Assembly: GCA_032622095.1 (NCBI GenBank)
Contig: CP136067.1
Span: forward strand, 124,095,030-124,159,029
DNA: 64,000 bases
DNA from: Siphonodentalium dalli
Lineage: Eukaryota; Mollusca; Scaphopoda; Gadilida; Siphonodentaliidae
Reading direction: 5' to 3'
In this document: positions 1-13,100 of the stretch, in pieces
Layout: the number at the start of each line of letters is the position of its first letter
How positions within the stretch are numbered: the first letter of the stretch is position 1
Position numbers and translations under genes: made by a program
The notes under the pieces: generated by a model
Database searches by the model: none
What the model was told of the DNA's origin: nothing
What the model saw: the letters and a program-made list of their open reading frames with translations, nothing else

Positions 1-107
1 TCTTCGATCAAGCAAATTGTAACATAACGTCCAACTGAAACATGCATGTAACACCAGCCATTTAATGTTAAGCGGTTTGAAACAATAATACATAACTGTA
101 GCTGAGC

Positions 108-385
108 TGTCGCGTGTCCACCCCTGGTCAAGTGGGCATGCTAATATACTATGATGCCGGTGGTCATGTTGAATTGCTATGATGCGGGTAGGGCAAACTA
201 ATTCCGTTACGAAAAAGTACCGTTATTTTTCTAAAGTTGTAATTTTCAAGGTGATTGGATAACTAGAGCGATTTGATAAAACAAAAACATTCAAGAACAT
301 ATATATTTTTGAAAAATATAATAATAACTGCGCTGGTGTTTGTAAAACGACGCAAATAGCGATCTTGGTTATAGTCGATTTTCAA
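108..385. repeat. Degenerate dispersed repeat, second copy at 35.8 kb
   Basis: The stretch beginning 'tccacccctggtcaagtgg' and continuing through 'gaattgctatgatgc' to 'gtttgtaaaacgacgcaaat' is matched in order at about 35815-35970. Two matches in the same order on the same strand show a dispersed repeat. No coding potential or terminal structure is visible. Nothing else was recognised in the first 400 bases. Confidence 0.5.
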
Positions 386-404
386 CTAATGCAACCATTA
401 TTAA

Positions 405-950
405 AGTCACGGGCGACATCCGTTGCAGAAATATTTATATTTGTTCAAATCGGCATCAACAGAATGAACGCCAACATACATGTATATACGCCCGTGTCTT
501 TAATTATTATAACCAATGCCGTGTACTGATATATCATGTATATACAGTTCAACTCATATGCCAAACATAATCAGCGCGTAAATAGTGTATTGTCGTCAAG
601 ACGTACAATGGTGTACGTAAATAACATAACAGACCGAAATTCTATTGGTTATTCCTACAAAAATGATATAAACGCTCTTTATTATTTCCCTATCAGGAAA
701 ACAGTAACAAACAACGCGCTTTATGTGTGTCATATCCAGATCTAAACAAAAGCAATGAAACGTAATTTTTTTTTGCTTTTGTTTACATAACAAAGGGGAA
801 CAAATTGACAATAACATACCGTTTATGCCATATTTCTGATTGGTATAAGAACAAAGTATGTCCATATCTTACTATTCCTTCTGTTTATGGTGGTTTTTCA
901 AGGATATGAATGTTTTAACACCATACCCACCGCGAACGCCGCCCGTATCT
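405..950 (-). mobile_element. TTAA-flanked MITE, inverted copy
   Basis: The element is bounded by TTAA at 401-404 and 951-954. Its ends read AGTCACGGGCG and, reverse complemented, AGATACGGGCGGCGTT, so they form an imperfect terminal inverted repeat. The interior is the reverse complement of the unit amplified at 5.65-26.1 kb, including the 'gatccggatatg' and 'aagagcg' segments. It also holds a fragment (about 488-530) of the linker that follows the MITE in the array. TTAA target duplication is the signature of piggyBac-type transposition. The element encodes no transposase. The two small reading frames here are satellite shadow frames. Confidence 0.75.
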
Positions 951-1197
951 TTAAAAATATTTCGCAATAAATTTGTTTTTGAATGTTATAATTTGGTTTG
1001 AAATCATAACTGAGTCAAATCGTGCATTTCACCAAATTTGAAATTATATCATGAAATGTGTTGCGTGAACAATTAATATAATTGGATAGTTTGAATGTTA
1101 ACTGAGTATAGCAATATACAGTAGATACACATTGGGTTCTCTGTGATGTCCATGCATTATATATCTCATAACCATAATCCATAATTGTTCGGAACGT

Positions 1198-2937
1198 TCA
1201 ACTACAATGATACTTGAAATGGCAACCGTCCTTACATAGATGAACATTGGAGAGTTTGCAACCAAATACAGTTTCTTTTCTTTCTTTTGAGTTCAGATGA
1301 ACCCGACATCGGTTCTTGCGTCCCATGTGTGTGGACACGTGTCCGTTTGAGTTTTCTGGTGATACATTGAGGGCACGTGGCTCTTCTTGTGCTTTGAGTT
1401 TTCTAGAAGAATATACTGCAATCAGTTGATGAGCCAGTTCAATACTAAAATCCATATGCGTGAACACCTTCTTAGAATTATGTCTCTTTGATGTTTCTTT
1501 GAACAAGATGAAACTGTTAACTATTGATGAATTGGCTACCAACCAGAAGATGCATTTCCATGCTTTTTTCCTTTCGCGACCGAGGAGATACGTCATCCTC
1601 AACTGATCATGTTTGTCAACACCATTCATGTACTTGTTGTACATGAATATGCTCATCGGCTGAGTCACTTCAAAAATTGTTTTTCCCTGGCGCCGATTAG
1701 CCATGATATCTGTCGTTGGGTCAGTCATCGTGCTAAGGGTGAACACTTGTTTCTTGTCCTGCCATACCGTTGCCGTGAGAAAATCGCCATCCTGCCTAGT
1801 GTTATAGTCACCTCGATTCATTTTCTTCAGTCGCTGTAAATCCTTCGGGAATCCTTTCCTGTTCTGCCAAACGGTGCCACACGAGTAAAACCCATCGTTT
1901 AGTAAGTCCTGCATGAGGTGCACACTCGTAAAATAGTTATCAAAGAACAAACAGTAATTTTTGTCACACAAATCCGATGACAATGACGTAACCACATCAT
2001 ACCCGAGACCTTTTCCAGACGGTTTGAAATAATGCTTTCCAAGGTATACTTCAAAGTTTAACAGGTAGGCATTGGTGGCATCGTACATCATCCATATTTT
2101 GATCCCTCGTTTTATTGGTTTTGCCGGCATGTATTGCTTGTAGGAGAGACATTGAACTCGTGTTACTTGCCTTCGCAATATATATCTGTCGACGAAGGAA
2201 TGATAAAATGGACGGGACGTCCATTTTATCATTCCTTCGTCGACAGATATATATTGCGAAGGCAAGTAACACGATTTCAATGTTGTTAGTGATGAGTCGA
2301 TGATGTCGCGAACCTTATATAGTGGATCGTACGAATCTGTCCCTTTAGCAGGTTCGCTCTCTCGGTCACTGACGTGGAAGTATTCTGTGATTTTTTCAAA
2401 TCTGCGCCGATTCATAACTTTGCTGATGCCGGCGTTTCCGATAAACTCATCATGTGACCAGTACTGCTTGTATGAGGGAAGGTCATTCACACCCATCATG
2501 ATGTTCATACCGATGTACGCACGAAGTTCTAGTTACGAAATATCAGACCAGTATTTATCAGTCTCGCCCTTTTCTTCCATTTTCCATTTGGCATAGTTGT
2601 TAGTATGCCTGGCTATTTCGGCATACTTCGATGGCGAGAACATAAAATTGAAATATTCCAAAGCTGTTGCTGTATCAGTATCGAATTCATCTGGTATAAC
2701 TGGCCCTGTCCTTTGGGTAAATGGCTGAAGTGATACCTTTCGAAGTTTATTTGACCAGCCAATCGGGTTATTATTCAAGCTGCTATCATCGATGGAGGTC
2801 ACATTGTCGCTGGTAGCAGGGGCAGAGTAATCGTCGTCTGAATCTTCTGATGACGAGGAACCGCAATCTCCGCTAAAATCGCTATCATCTCCCATTAACA
2901 TGTCGATCACTTGCTGTTTCGAAAATGTTGCAGCCAT
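1198..2937 (-). pseudogene. piggyBac-type transposase with in-frame stop and palindromic insertion
   Basis: piggyBac transposases excise and insert at TTAA using a DDD catalytic core. About 579 codons run from the Met at 2937 to the stop at 1198, close to the usual family length. Visible features in order are an acidic Ser/Asp-rich N-terminus; a first catalytic Asp in ISVDEGMIKW; the SYKQYMPAKPIKRG block; a second Asp in LFFDNYFTS; a third in YMNGVDKHDQLR; and a Cys/His-rich C-terminal finger ending LCKDGCHFKYHCS. One in-frame TAA (2533-2535) splits the frame after residue 134; the frame resumes directly with ELRAYIG and reaches a second usable Met at 2508. A 66-bp inverted duplication adds about 21 residues between the first Asp and the SYKQYMP block. 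The gene is probably inactive unless the stop is read through or the shorter frame works. Its terminal repeats were not located with confidence. Confidence 0.88.
2149..2283. repeat. Near-perfect 66-bp palindrome inside the transposase
   Basis: Arms 2149-2214 and 2218-2283 are reverse complements with a single mismatch and a 3-base loop. On the coding strand the right arm is the original sequence (it encodes the conserved first-Asp block), so the left arm is an inverted copy of it. The extra DNA keeps the reading frame. This looks like a template-switch or hairpin-type local inverted duplication; a cloning or assembly artefact is the alternative. Confidence 0.9.
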
Positions 2938-3137
2938 GTTGTTCGTAAATACTTAGAATGGTACCCAAGTAACACAGCATGTGTCGCGCGCGATGCACAC
3001 GGTGCCACGTTTATTGTTATTAGATAGGCAAATAACGAGTTGACATAACCGGGTGGTCTCGATTAGAAACATAGCAAAAGCGGGGGGCATAGGGGCGAAC
3101 TCATTAGTACAGTCTGGGCCTAGTGTGGCGCTCTAGG

Positions 3138-3253
3138 GCGCTTGTGGGGAAGTCTGGTAACGCGCTCTTATGCGCGTCTATGGATATGTTGCGAGGCGCC
3201 CACATGCGCTTATGTGGAAATAGTGCAAAAGCGTCCAGGGACGCTTATGGGGA
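3138..3253 (+). repeat. GCGCTTATG-type short repeats upstream of the piggyBac gene
   Basis: The motif GCGCTTRTGKGGA occurs at 3138 and 3206, with a close relative ACGCTTATGGGGA at 3241. A run of GC-rich variants lies among them. They sit about 200-300 bases upstream of the transposase start, where the 5' terminus of the element is expected. Subterminal transposase-binding repeats are one possible role; this is inference. Confidence 0.4.
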
Positions 3254-3662
3254 GTAAAGAGATAAAACATGCGCAGAAAATTAATACAATTTTAACGTTA
3301 CTAAAGTTATCGTTCGCAAACCAAAATGCGCACGCACGGACGAAATGACGCACACTCGGACAGACGCTGTTGGTTTTCGTAGTTTTCCTGAGACAAATAT
3401 AACTTTGGCATAATGCTCATGTTGAGCCATATCCAAATTAAATCGGTCAATGGTTCACCACACAGTTCGGATGGAAGTGCAACAAGGGCTTTCATGATAA
3501 CGGATACTGTTTATTTCCCATTTTATCTCTGGTGCCATATCAGGATTAGTGAACATTCATCATTATCGGTGTCCTGTCTACGTCATAATTCAGAAACCCC
3601 TCATGTGCCACAAAGTAGTCTAGTCATGTCATGAGATAGAAGCTATCCAGTTCTACGTTTAA

Positions 3663-4114
3663 AGGTACGGGAGGCCTTGGCGGTGGGTATCCTGTCAAAA
3701 TGTTTCAACCCGTCAAAAACCGGCACAAACAGAAAGAACATCAAAATGTAGACATATGTTTGACCATTGTTATGTAAAAAAAAAAAGCATAAACAGTTAC
3801 TTTTCTGGTGTTTGTTTATATTATTATGGTAAACATAAAGAGCGTTCTTTGTTGGTGAATTCCTGATATGGAACTAATAAAGAGCGTTTATACCATTTGT
3901 GTGTGATTAGCCAGCAGCATTGTGCTGTCTTCTGTAACACAATCAGGCTCTTGTTCAGATAAAATATAGTAGATCTTTATGATAACATACTGTTGTTTAC
4001 GCGATTGTCATGGTATATAATTTATGCATTGAACACTAAGCGTGTTAATGTTTTTCTGTTTACGGTGTTTGGAACAGATATGAATATTTTCGACAATTAA
4101 GGCCTCCCGTGCCT
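3663..4114 (+). mobile_element. TTAA-flanked MITE, solitary forward copy
   Basis: Flanked by TTAA (3659-3662 and 4115-4118). The terminal inverted repeats are AGGTACGGGAGGCCTT and its near-perfect complement AAGGCCTCCCGTGCCT. The 452-bp interior is a diverged relative of the satellite MITE, with 'ggtaaacataaagagcg' and 'aagagcgttta' blocks in the same order. The clean ends define the true borders of the family that is buried in the 20-kb array. No coding capacity. Confidence 0.85.
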
Positions 4115-4185
4115 TTAAGTTATTTGATTATATGTTATGTAAGTCGTCATCATTGTTTTTTTTTTTTATAAAATCGTCATCATTG

Positions 4186-4629
4186 TTATATTTTCATTTT
4201 GTTCTGATGATAATCCAAGTTCAATAAACATCTGAATTTGAATTGATGTCCAGATATCTTGTCATGGTACTCTGACAAAACCCCCTCAGGAAGAAAACAA
4301 ACAGTAGGACAAACCTTTTGGGACCAAACGACATTATTACAAAACGCCCTCGGTTGATATAAGTTATCTGGTTGAGGGAGAAAATAAATAACTTGCATTT
4401 GGCGTCGTCGGCAAAACATGTTCTCTGGTGCATATCTTGGTCGGATTTTGTCGTTAAATAATTTAGCACGGGATACAATCCATACAATTGGGACATTGGT
4501 CATGGCATGGTACATGGAAGTTGACATCAGCATGTTTATAGGGACAAGCACATTTGGTATAATTCGGCCAAAATAAATCATTAACCAAATGATGCAATAC
4601 CGGAAAATGCTCTCGTGCAGAATAGACAT
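4186..4629 (-). CDS. Unrecognised 147-codon open frame
   Basis: An uninterrupted minus-strand frame of ordinary amino-acid composition with several Cys residues (ENMFCRRRQ, RAFCNN, VCPTVCFLPEG). I do not recognise a domain. The upstream end has a hydrophobic stretch after the Met. It may be an exon remnant or chance; nothing in the neighbourhood supports a role. Confidence 0.15.
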   Translation of the reverse strand: MSILHESIFRYCIIWLMIYFGRIIPNVLVPINMLMSTSMYHAMTNVPIVWIVSRAKLFNDKIRPRYAPENMFCRRRQMQVIYFLPQPDNLYQPRAFCNNVVWSQKVCPTVCFLPEGVLSEYHDKISGHQFKFRCLLNLDYHQNKMKI

Positions 4630-4889
4630 GTATGTATATACAGGTGTTCCAATCTCGGTAGCTCGAGCGAGAACAGCATTGTTAACCTACGGCCGGTTCT
4701 GCCAAGTGCGCAACATAAACATGACACGGACCGCACCTCCCCAAGCTGCCTTCATAAGGACAATATAATATCATGCAGCCAATTGCCCTGTATGCATTTG
4801 TTGGCAATCAGGCAAGTTGTTAGCTAAAGCGGAAATGAATATATTAACCAGTGCACATGGACTTGCAACGCGCTCCGCTCCCATTCCAT

Positions 4890-4955
4890 GCATCCAAACG
4901 GCCTCTATGCGCTGTCCCTATTATACATGTACTCGGATAGAGGCAGTTTGGATGC
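4890..4955. repeat. Inverted repeat hairpin
   Basis: GCATCCAAAC and GCCTCTAT on the left pair with ATAGAGGC and GTTTGGATGC on the right around a loop of about 24 bases. It could be a small MITE remnant; no target duplication was found. Confidence 0.5.
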
Positions 4956-7900
4956 ACGTTTTACGTTAATAGTACGGTAGTATTATTAAAGTCAAGGGGA
5001 TCGATACAATACCCCCGTTTACCATCACTAGAAAATCTGACAAATTTAGCCCATTTATCCAACAATGGCATCTATATCGCCATGGGTGGGTCGGCGATTG
5101 ATTCTTTCATTTTAAACCATACATGTACAAACGCTCATCAATTTCATTTCTATATGCAAGCATTTAGTATTTTCTTCTGAATATTGTCTCCCAACAGCGT
5201 CAAAAAGCAAGGTCTGGGTGGCGCAAACGATGTGGCCCGGCACGCATCCAGTTTATTATAATTACAAAACGATCGAACAATCAACTAAAACGTTTAGCGC
5301 TCAATGATCACTTGTTGTCTGATAATGTATCTATGCACACGTCGTCATTATCTATTTTTAACAACCAAATTAGAGGGTAATTATGAAATATTCATTATTG
5401 TTTGAACTCTCCATCGCGATTCGCGATCGCATCTACAAACAACTCGACATATGAAGCTGGGTGTGTTCATTTGCTACAATGAGTATATGACTGAACAAAG
5501 ACACCCAACCCCTCCCCCACACGTTTCAAACGAAAACATTGTCCCGTTAGAAATGTCCTTAAAGTGTTTGTCGGAAAGTGTCATATGCCATGAAGACATG
5601 TAAATAAACGACGAATGGAGATATCGTACGTTGATAACTGCTTATTGCTATATTAAAGATACGGGCGGCGTTGGCAGTGGGTATGCTGTTAAAATATTCA
5701 CATCCGTCAAAAACAGCCATAAACCTTTGGGAGACTCTTGAAATAATCCGACCTTATGGAGAATCTCGATATATCATTTTCTATGCAACGCGTAGCTTCT
5801 GGGTAAGGTGAGGGCATTTGTTATTAATCGAAAAAAAACATCTTTTATTGCTATATCAAAGATACGGGCGGTGTTGGCAATCATCGCACACCTTGAAGAC
5901 AGTATACTATTACACAATACACTATTTACGCCCCATTATGTTTGCATATGGACAATGCTTTAATATTCCATATGTTGATGGCGGCTTCTGGTTATGGTGA
6001 GAGCATTTGGTATCAAACGAACAAAAAATCTTTTATTGCTATATAAAAGATACGGCCAGTGTCGGCGGTGGGCATGCTACTAACATATTCACATCCGTCA
6101 AATGTGTTACGTAAACAAAAGCAAACAACGTTACCTTTCCTAGGTTTTATTTAGATCCGGATATGGTAAACATAAAGAGCGTTGTTTGTTACTATTGTTC
6201 TTATATGGAAATAATGAAGAGCGTTTATATAATGTTTGTGTGATTAACCAATATGATTGCGTTGTGTTATGTAAACAGAAGCAAAACTTCTGTAACACGA
6301 GCATGCTGTTGTTTACGCAATCATCGTACACATTGAGGACAATACACTATCCACGCGCTGATTACGTTTGGATATGAACAAAACTGTACATATTTTATTA
6401 TTCCATCTGTTGGTGGCGATTTGACCACATATTAATATTTCTGCAACGAACACCGCCCGTGCCTTTAATTATTATAACCAATGCCATGTACTGATATACA
6501 TATACATATAGCTAACAAAATTAACGACATTAGGGAGACTCTTGAAATAATCCGACCTTAGGGAGACATCTCGACAAAGCTATATATATTTTAATATTCC
6601 ATCTGTTGGTGGCGATTTGATCACATATGAATAGTTCTGCAACGAACGCCGCCCGTGCCTTTAATTATTATAACCAATACCATGTAATGATATACATATA
6701 CCTAACAACATGAAACGACATTCGGGAGACTCTTGAAATAATCCGACCTTAGGCAGACATCTCAATATATCATTTTCCATGCAACGTGCAGCTTCTGGGT
6801 ATGGTGAGAGCATTTGGTATTAATAAAAAAACATCTTTTATTGCTGATATTAAAGATACGGGCTGTCTTTGGCGGTGGGTATGCTGTTAAAATATTCAGC
6901 TCCGTCAAAAACCGCCATAAACAGAAATAGTAAAATATAGGCAGAATTTGTTGTTATATCATACAGAACTATGGAATAAACAGTACGTTACGTTTCCTGA
7001 CTTTTGTATAGATCCGGATATGGTAAGCATAAAGAGCGTTATTTGTTACTATATTTCTTATATGGAAATAATGAAGAGCGTTTATATAATGTTTGTGTGA
7101 TTAACTAATATGATTGCGTTGTGTTATGTAAACAGAAGTAAAACTTCTGTAACACGAGCATGCTTTTGTTTACGCAATCATCGTACACATTGAGGACAAT
7201 ACACTATTCGTGCGCTGATTACGTTTGTATATGAACAAAGCTGTACATATTTTAATATTCCATCTGTTGGTGGCGATTTGACCACATATTAATATTTCTG
7301 CAACGAACACCGCCCGTGCGATTAATTAGTATAACCAATGCCATGTACTGATATACATATACATATAGCTAACAAAATTAACGAGATTAGTGAGACTCTT
7401 GAAATAATCCGACCTTGGGGAGACATCTCGACAAAGCTATATATATTTTAATATTCCATCTGTTGGTGGCGATTTGACCACATATTAATATTTCTGCAAC
7501 GAACACCGCCCGTGCCTTTAATTATTATAACCAATGCCATGTACTGATATACATATACATATAGCTAACAAAATTAACGACATTAGGGAGACTCTTGAAA
7601 TAATCCGACCTTAGGGAGACATCTCGACAAAGCTATATATATTTTAATATTCCATCTGTTGGTGGCGATTTGATCACACATGAATAGTTCTGCAACGAAC
7701 GCCACCCGTGCCTTTAATTATTATAACCAATGCCATGTACTGATATACATATACATATAGCTAACAAAATTAACGAGATTAGTGAGACTCTTGAAATAAT
7801 CCGACCTTGGGGAGACATCTCGACAAAGCTATATATATTTTAATATTCTATCTGTTGGTGGCGATTTGATCACATATGAATAGTTCTGCAACGAACGGCG

Positions 7901-8102
7901 CCCGTGCCTTTAATTATTATAACCAATACCATGTAATGATATACATATACCTAACAACATGAAACGACATTCGGGAGACTCTTGAAATAATCCGACCTTA
8001 GGCAGACATCTCAATATATCATTTTCCATGCAACGTGCAGCTTCTGGGTATGATGAGAGCATTTGGTATTAATAACAAAACATCTTTTATTGCTCATATT
8101 AA

Positions 8103-8619
8103 AGATACGGGCGGTGTTGGCGGTGGGTATGCTGTTAAAATATTCATCTCCGTCAAAAACCGCCATAAACAGAAATAGTAAAATATAGGCAGAAGTTGTT
8201 GTTATATCAAACAGAAATATGGCATAAACAGTATGTTATTGTCAATTGTTTTCACTTTGTTGTGCAAACAAAAGGAAAAAAACCGTTACGTTTCCTGACT
8301 ATTGTATAGATCCGGATATGGTAAGCATAAAGAGCGTTATTTGTTACTATTTTTCTTATATGGAAATAATGAAGAGCGTTTATATAATGTTTGTGTGATT
8401 AACCAATATGATTGCGTTGTGTTATGTAAACAGAAGCAAAACTTCTGTAACACGAGCATGCTGTTGTTTACGCAATCATCGTACACCTTGAGGACAATAC
8501 ACTATTCGTGCGGTGATTACGTTTGCATATGAACAAAACTGTACATATTTTAATATTCCATCTGTTGGTGGCGATCTGACCACATATCAATATTTCTGCA
8601 ACGAACACGGCCCGTGCCT
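8103..8619 (+). mobile_element. Representative long-form MITE within the array
   Basis: Bounded by TTAA at 8099-8102 and 8620-8623. The left end reads AGATACGGGCGGTGTT and the right end, complemented, AGGCACGGGCCGTGTT. These are the same termini as the solitary copies at 405-950 and 3663-4114. The long form carries the 'gttattgtcaattgttttca' segment, which the short form (for example 16876-17343) lacks. Confidence 0.85.
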
Positions 8620-10112
8620 TTAATTATTATAACCAATGCCATGTACTCATATACATATACATATAGCTAACAAAATTAACGACATTAGGGAGACTCTTGA
8701 AATAATCCGACCTTAGGGAGACATCTCGACACAGCTATATATATTTTAATATTCCATCTGTTGGTGGCGATTTGATCACATATGAATAGTTCTGCAACGA
8801 ACGCCGCCCGTGCCTTTAATTATTATAACCAATACCATGTAATTATATACATATACCTAACAACATGAAACGACATTCGGGAGACTCTTGAAATAATCCG
8901 ACCTTAGGCAGACATCTCAATATATCATTTTCCATGCAACGTGCAGCTTCTGGGTATGGTGAGAGCATTTGGTATTAATAAAAAAACATCTGTTATTGCT
9001 CATATTAAAGATACGGGCTGTCTTTGGCGGTGGGTATGCTGTTAAAATATTCATTTCCGTCAAAAACCGCCATAAACAGAAATAGTAAAATATAGGCAGA
9101 ATATGTTGTTATATCAAACAGAAATATGGCATAAACAGTATGTTATTGTCATTTGTTTTCACTTTGTTGTGCAAACAAAAGGAAAAAACCGTTACGTTTC
9201 CTGACTTTTGTATAGATCCGGATATGGTAAGCATAAAGAGCGTTGTTTGTTACTAGTGTTCTTATATGTAAATAATGAAGAGCGTTTATATTATGTTTGT
9301 GTGATTAACCAATATGATTGCGTTGTGTTTTGTAAACAGAAGCAAAACTTCTGTAACACGAGCATGCTGTTGTTTACGCAATCGTCGTACACATTGAGGA
9401 CAATACACTATTCACGCGCTGATTACGTTTGCATATGAACAAAACTGTACATATTTTAATATTCCATCTGTTGGTGGCGATTTGACCACATATTAATATT
9501 TCTGCAACGAACACCGCCCGTGCCATTAATTATTATAACCAATGCCATGTACTCATATACATATACATATAGCTAACACAATTAACGACATTAGGGAGAC
9601 TCTTGAAATAATCCGACCTTAGGGAGACATCTCAACAAAGCTATATATATTTTAATATTCCATCTGTTGGTGGCGATTTGATCACATATGAATAGTTCTG
9701 CAACGAACGCCGTCCGTGCCTTTAATTATTATAACCAATACCATGTAATGATATACATATACCTAACAACATGAAACGACATTCGGGAGACTCTTGAAAT
9801 AATCCGACCTTAGGCAGACATCTCAATATATCATTTTCCATGCAACGTGCAGCTTCTGGGTATGATGAGAGCATTTGGTATTAATAAAAAAACATCTTTT
9901 ATTGCTCATATTAAAGATACGGGCGGTGTTGGCGGTGGGTATGCTGTTAAAATATTCATCTCCGTCAAAAACCGCCATAAACAGAAATAGTAAAATATAG
10001 GCAGAAGTTGTTGTTATATCATACAGAAATATGGCATAAACAGTATGTTATTGTCAATTGTTTTCACTTTGTTGTGCAAACAAAAGGAAAAAACCGTTAC
10101 GTTTCCTGACTA

Positions 10113-13100
10113 TTGTATAGATCCGGATATGGTAAGCATAAAGAGCGTTGTTTGTTACTATTTTTCTTATATGGAAATAATGAAGAGCGTTTATATAATG
10201 TTTGTGTGATTAACCAATATGATTGCGTTGTGTTATGTAAACAGAAGCAAAACTTCTGTAACACGAGCATGCTGTTGTTTACGCAATCATCGTACACCTT
10301 GAGGACAATACACTATTCGTGCGCTGATTACGTTTGCATATGAACAAAACTGTACATATTTTAATATTCCATCTGTTGGTGGCGATCTGACCACATATCA
10401 ATATTTCTGCAACGAACACGGCCCGTGCCTTTAATTATTATAACCATTGCCATGTACTGATATACATATAGCTAACAAAATTAACGACATTAGGGAGACT
10501 CTTGAAATAATCCGACCTTAGGGAGACATCTCGACACAGCTATATACATTTTAATATTCCATCTGTTGGTGGCGATTTGATCACATATGAATAGTTCTGC
10601 AACGAACGCCGCCCGTGCCTTTAATTATTATAACCAATACCATGTAATGATATACATATACCTAACAACATGAAACGACATTCGGGAGAGTCTTGAAATA
10701 ATCCGACCTTAGGCAGACATCTCAATATATCATTTTCCATGCAACGTGCAGCTTCTGGGTATGGTGAGAGCATTTGGTATTAATAAAAAAAACATATGTT
10801 ATTGCTCATATTAAAGATACGGGCTGTCTTTGGCGGTGGGTATGCTGTTAAAATATTCATTTCCGTCAAAAACCGCCATAAACAGAAATAGTAAAATATA
10901 GGCAGAATTTGTTGTTATATCATACAGAACTATGGCATAAAAAGTACGTTACGTTTCCTGACTTTTGTATAGATCCGGATATGGTAAGCATAAAGAGCGT
11001 TGTTTGTTACTATATTTATTAAATGGAAATAATGAAGAGCGTTTATATAATGTTTGTGTGATTAACCAATTTGATTGCGTTGTGTTATGTAAACAGAAGC
11101 AAAACTTCTGTAACACGAGCATGCTGTTGTTTACGCAATCATCGTACACATTGAGGACAATACACTATTCATGCGCTGATTACGTTTGTATATGAACAAA
11201 ACTGTACATATTTTAATATTCCATCTGTTGGTGGCGATTTGACCACATTAATATTTCTGCAACGAACACCGCCCGTGCCTTTAATTATTATAACCAATGC
11301 CATGTACTGATATACATATACATATAGCTAACAAAATTAACGACATTAGGGAGACTCTTGAAATAATCCGACCTTAGGGAGACATCTCGACAAAGCTATA
11401 TATATTTTAATATTCCATCTGTTGGTGGCGATTTGATCACATATGAATAGTTCTGCAACGAACGCCACCCGTGCCTTTAATTATTATAACCAATGCCATG
11501 TACTGATATACATATACATATAGCTAACAAAATTAACGACATTAGGGAGACTCTTGAAATAATCCGACCGTAGGGAGACATCTCGACAAAGCTATATATA
11601 TTTTAATATTCCATCTGTTGGTGGCGATTTGATCACATATGAATAGTTCTGCAACGAACGGCGCCCGTGCCTTTAATTATTATAACCAATACCATGTAAT
11701 GATATACATATACCTAACAACATGAAACGACATTCGGGAGACTCTTGAAATAATCCGACCTTAGGCAGACATCTCAATATATCATTTTCCATGCAACGTG
11801 CAGCTTCAGGGTATGGTGAGAGCATTTGGTATTAATAAAAAAACATCTGTTATTGCTCATATTAAAGATACGGGCTGTCTTTGGTGGTGGGTATGCTGGT
11901 AAAATATTCATTTCCGTCAAAAACCGCCATAAACAGAAATAGTAAAATATAGGCAGAAGTTGTTGTTATATCATACAGAAATATGGCATAAACAGTATGT
12001 TATTGTCAATTGTTTTCACTTTGTTGTGCAAACAAAAGGAAAAAACCGTTACGTTTCCTGACTATTGTATAGATCCGGATATGGTAAGCATAAAGAGCGT
12101 TGTTTGTTACTATTTTTCTTATATGGAAATAATGAAGAGCGTTTATATAATGTTTGTGTGATTAACCAATATGATTGCGTTGTGTTATGTAAACAGAAGC
12201 AAAACTTCTGTAACACGAGCATGCTGTTGTTTACGCAATCATCGTACACCTTGAGGACAATACACTATTCGTGCGCTGATTACGTTTGCATATGAACAAA
12301 ACTGTACATATTTTAATATTCCATCTGTTGGTGGCGATCTGACCACATATCAATATTTCTGCAACGAACACGGCCCGTGCCTTTAATTATTATAACCATT
12401 GCCATGTACTGATATACATATAGCTAACAAAATTAACGACATTAGGGAGACTCTTGAAATAATCCGACCTTAGGGAGACATCTCGACACAGCTATATACA
12501 TTTTAATATTCCATCTGTTGGTGGCGATTTGATCACATATGAATAGTTCTGCAACGAACGCCGCCCGTGCCTTTAATTATTATAACCAATACCATGTAAT
12601 GATATACATATACCTAACAACATGAAACGACATTCGGGAGAGTCTTGAAATAATCCGACCTTAGGCAGACATCTCAATATATCATTTTCCATGCAACGTG
12701 CAGCTTCTGGGTATGGTGAGAGCATTTGGTATTAATAAAAAAAACATATGTTATTGCTCATATTAAAGATACGGGCTGTCTTTGGCGGTGGGTATGCTGT
12801 TAAAATATTCATTTCCGTCAAAAACCGCCATAAACAGAAATAGTAAAATATAGGCAGAATTTGTTGTTATATCATACAGAACTATGGCATAAAAAGTACG
12901 TTACGTTTCCTGACTTTTGTATAGATCCGGATATGGTAAGCATAAAGAGCGTTGTTTGTTACTATATTTATTAAATGGAAATAATGAAGAGCGTTTATAT
13001 AATGTTTGTGTGATTAACCAATTTGATTGCGTTGTGTTATGTAAACAGAAGCAAAACTTCTGTAACACGAGCATGCTGTTGTTTACGCAATCATCGTACA

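Larger units (their letters stand above)
4119..5652. other. Intergenic sequence without a supported gene
   Basis: No gene is supported. A hairpin lies at 4890-4955. A minus-strand frame of 147 codons at 4186-4629 is listed separately with low confidence. The rest shows no recognisable repeat. Confidence 0.5.

Noticed and set aside
1073-3294. TTAA sites at 1073-1102 and 3281-3294 as the piggyBac ends
   Set aside because: Sequences inside these TTAA sites do not form matching inverted repeats, so the element borders were left unassigned.
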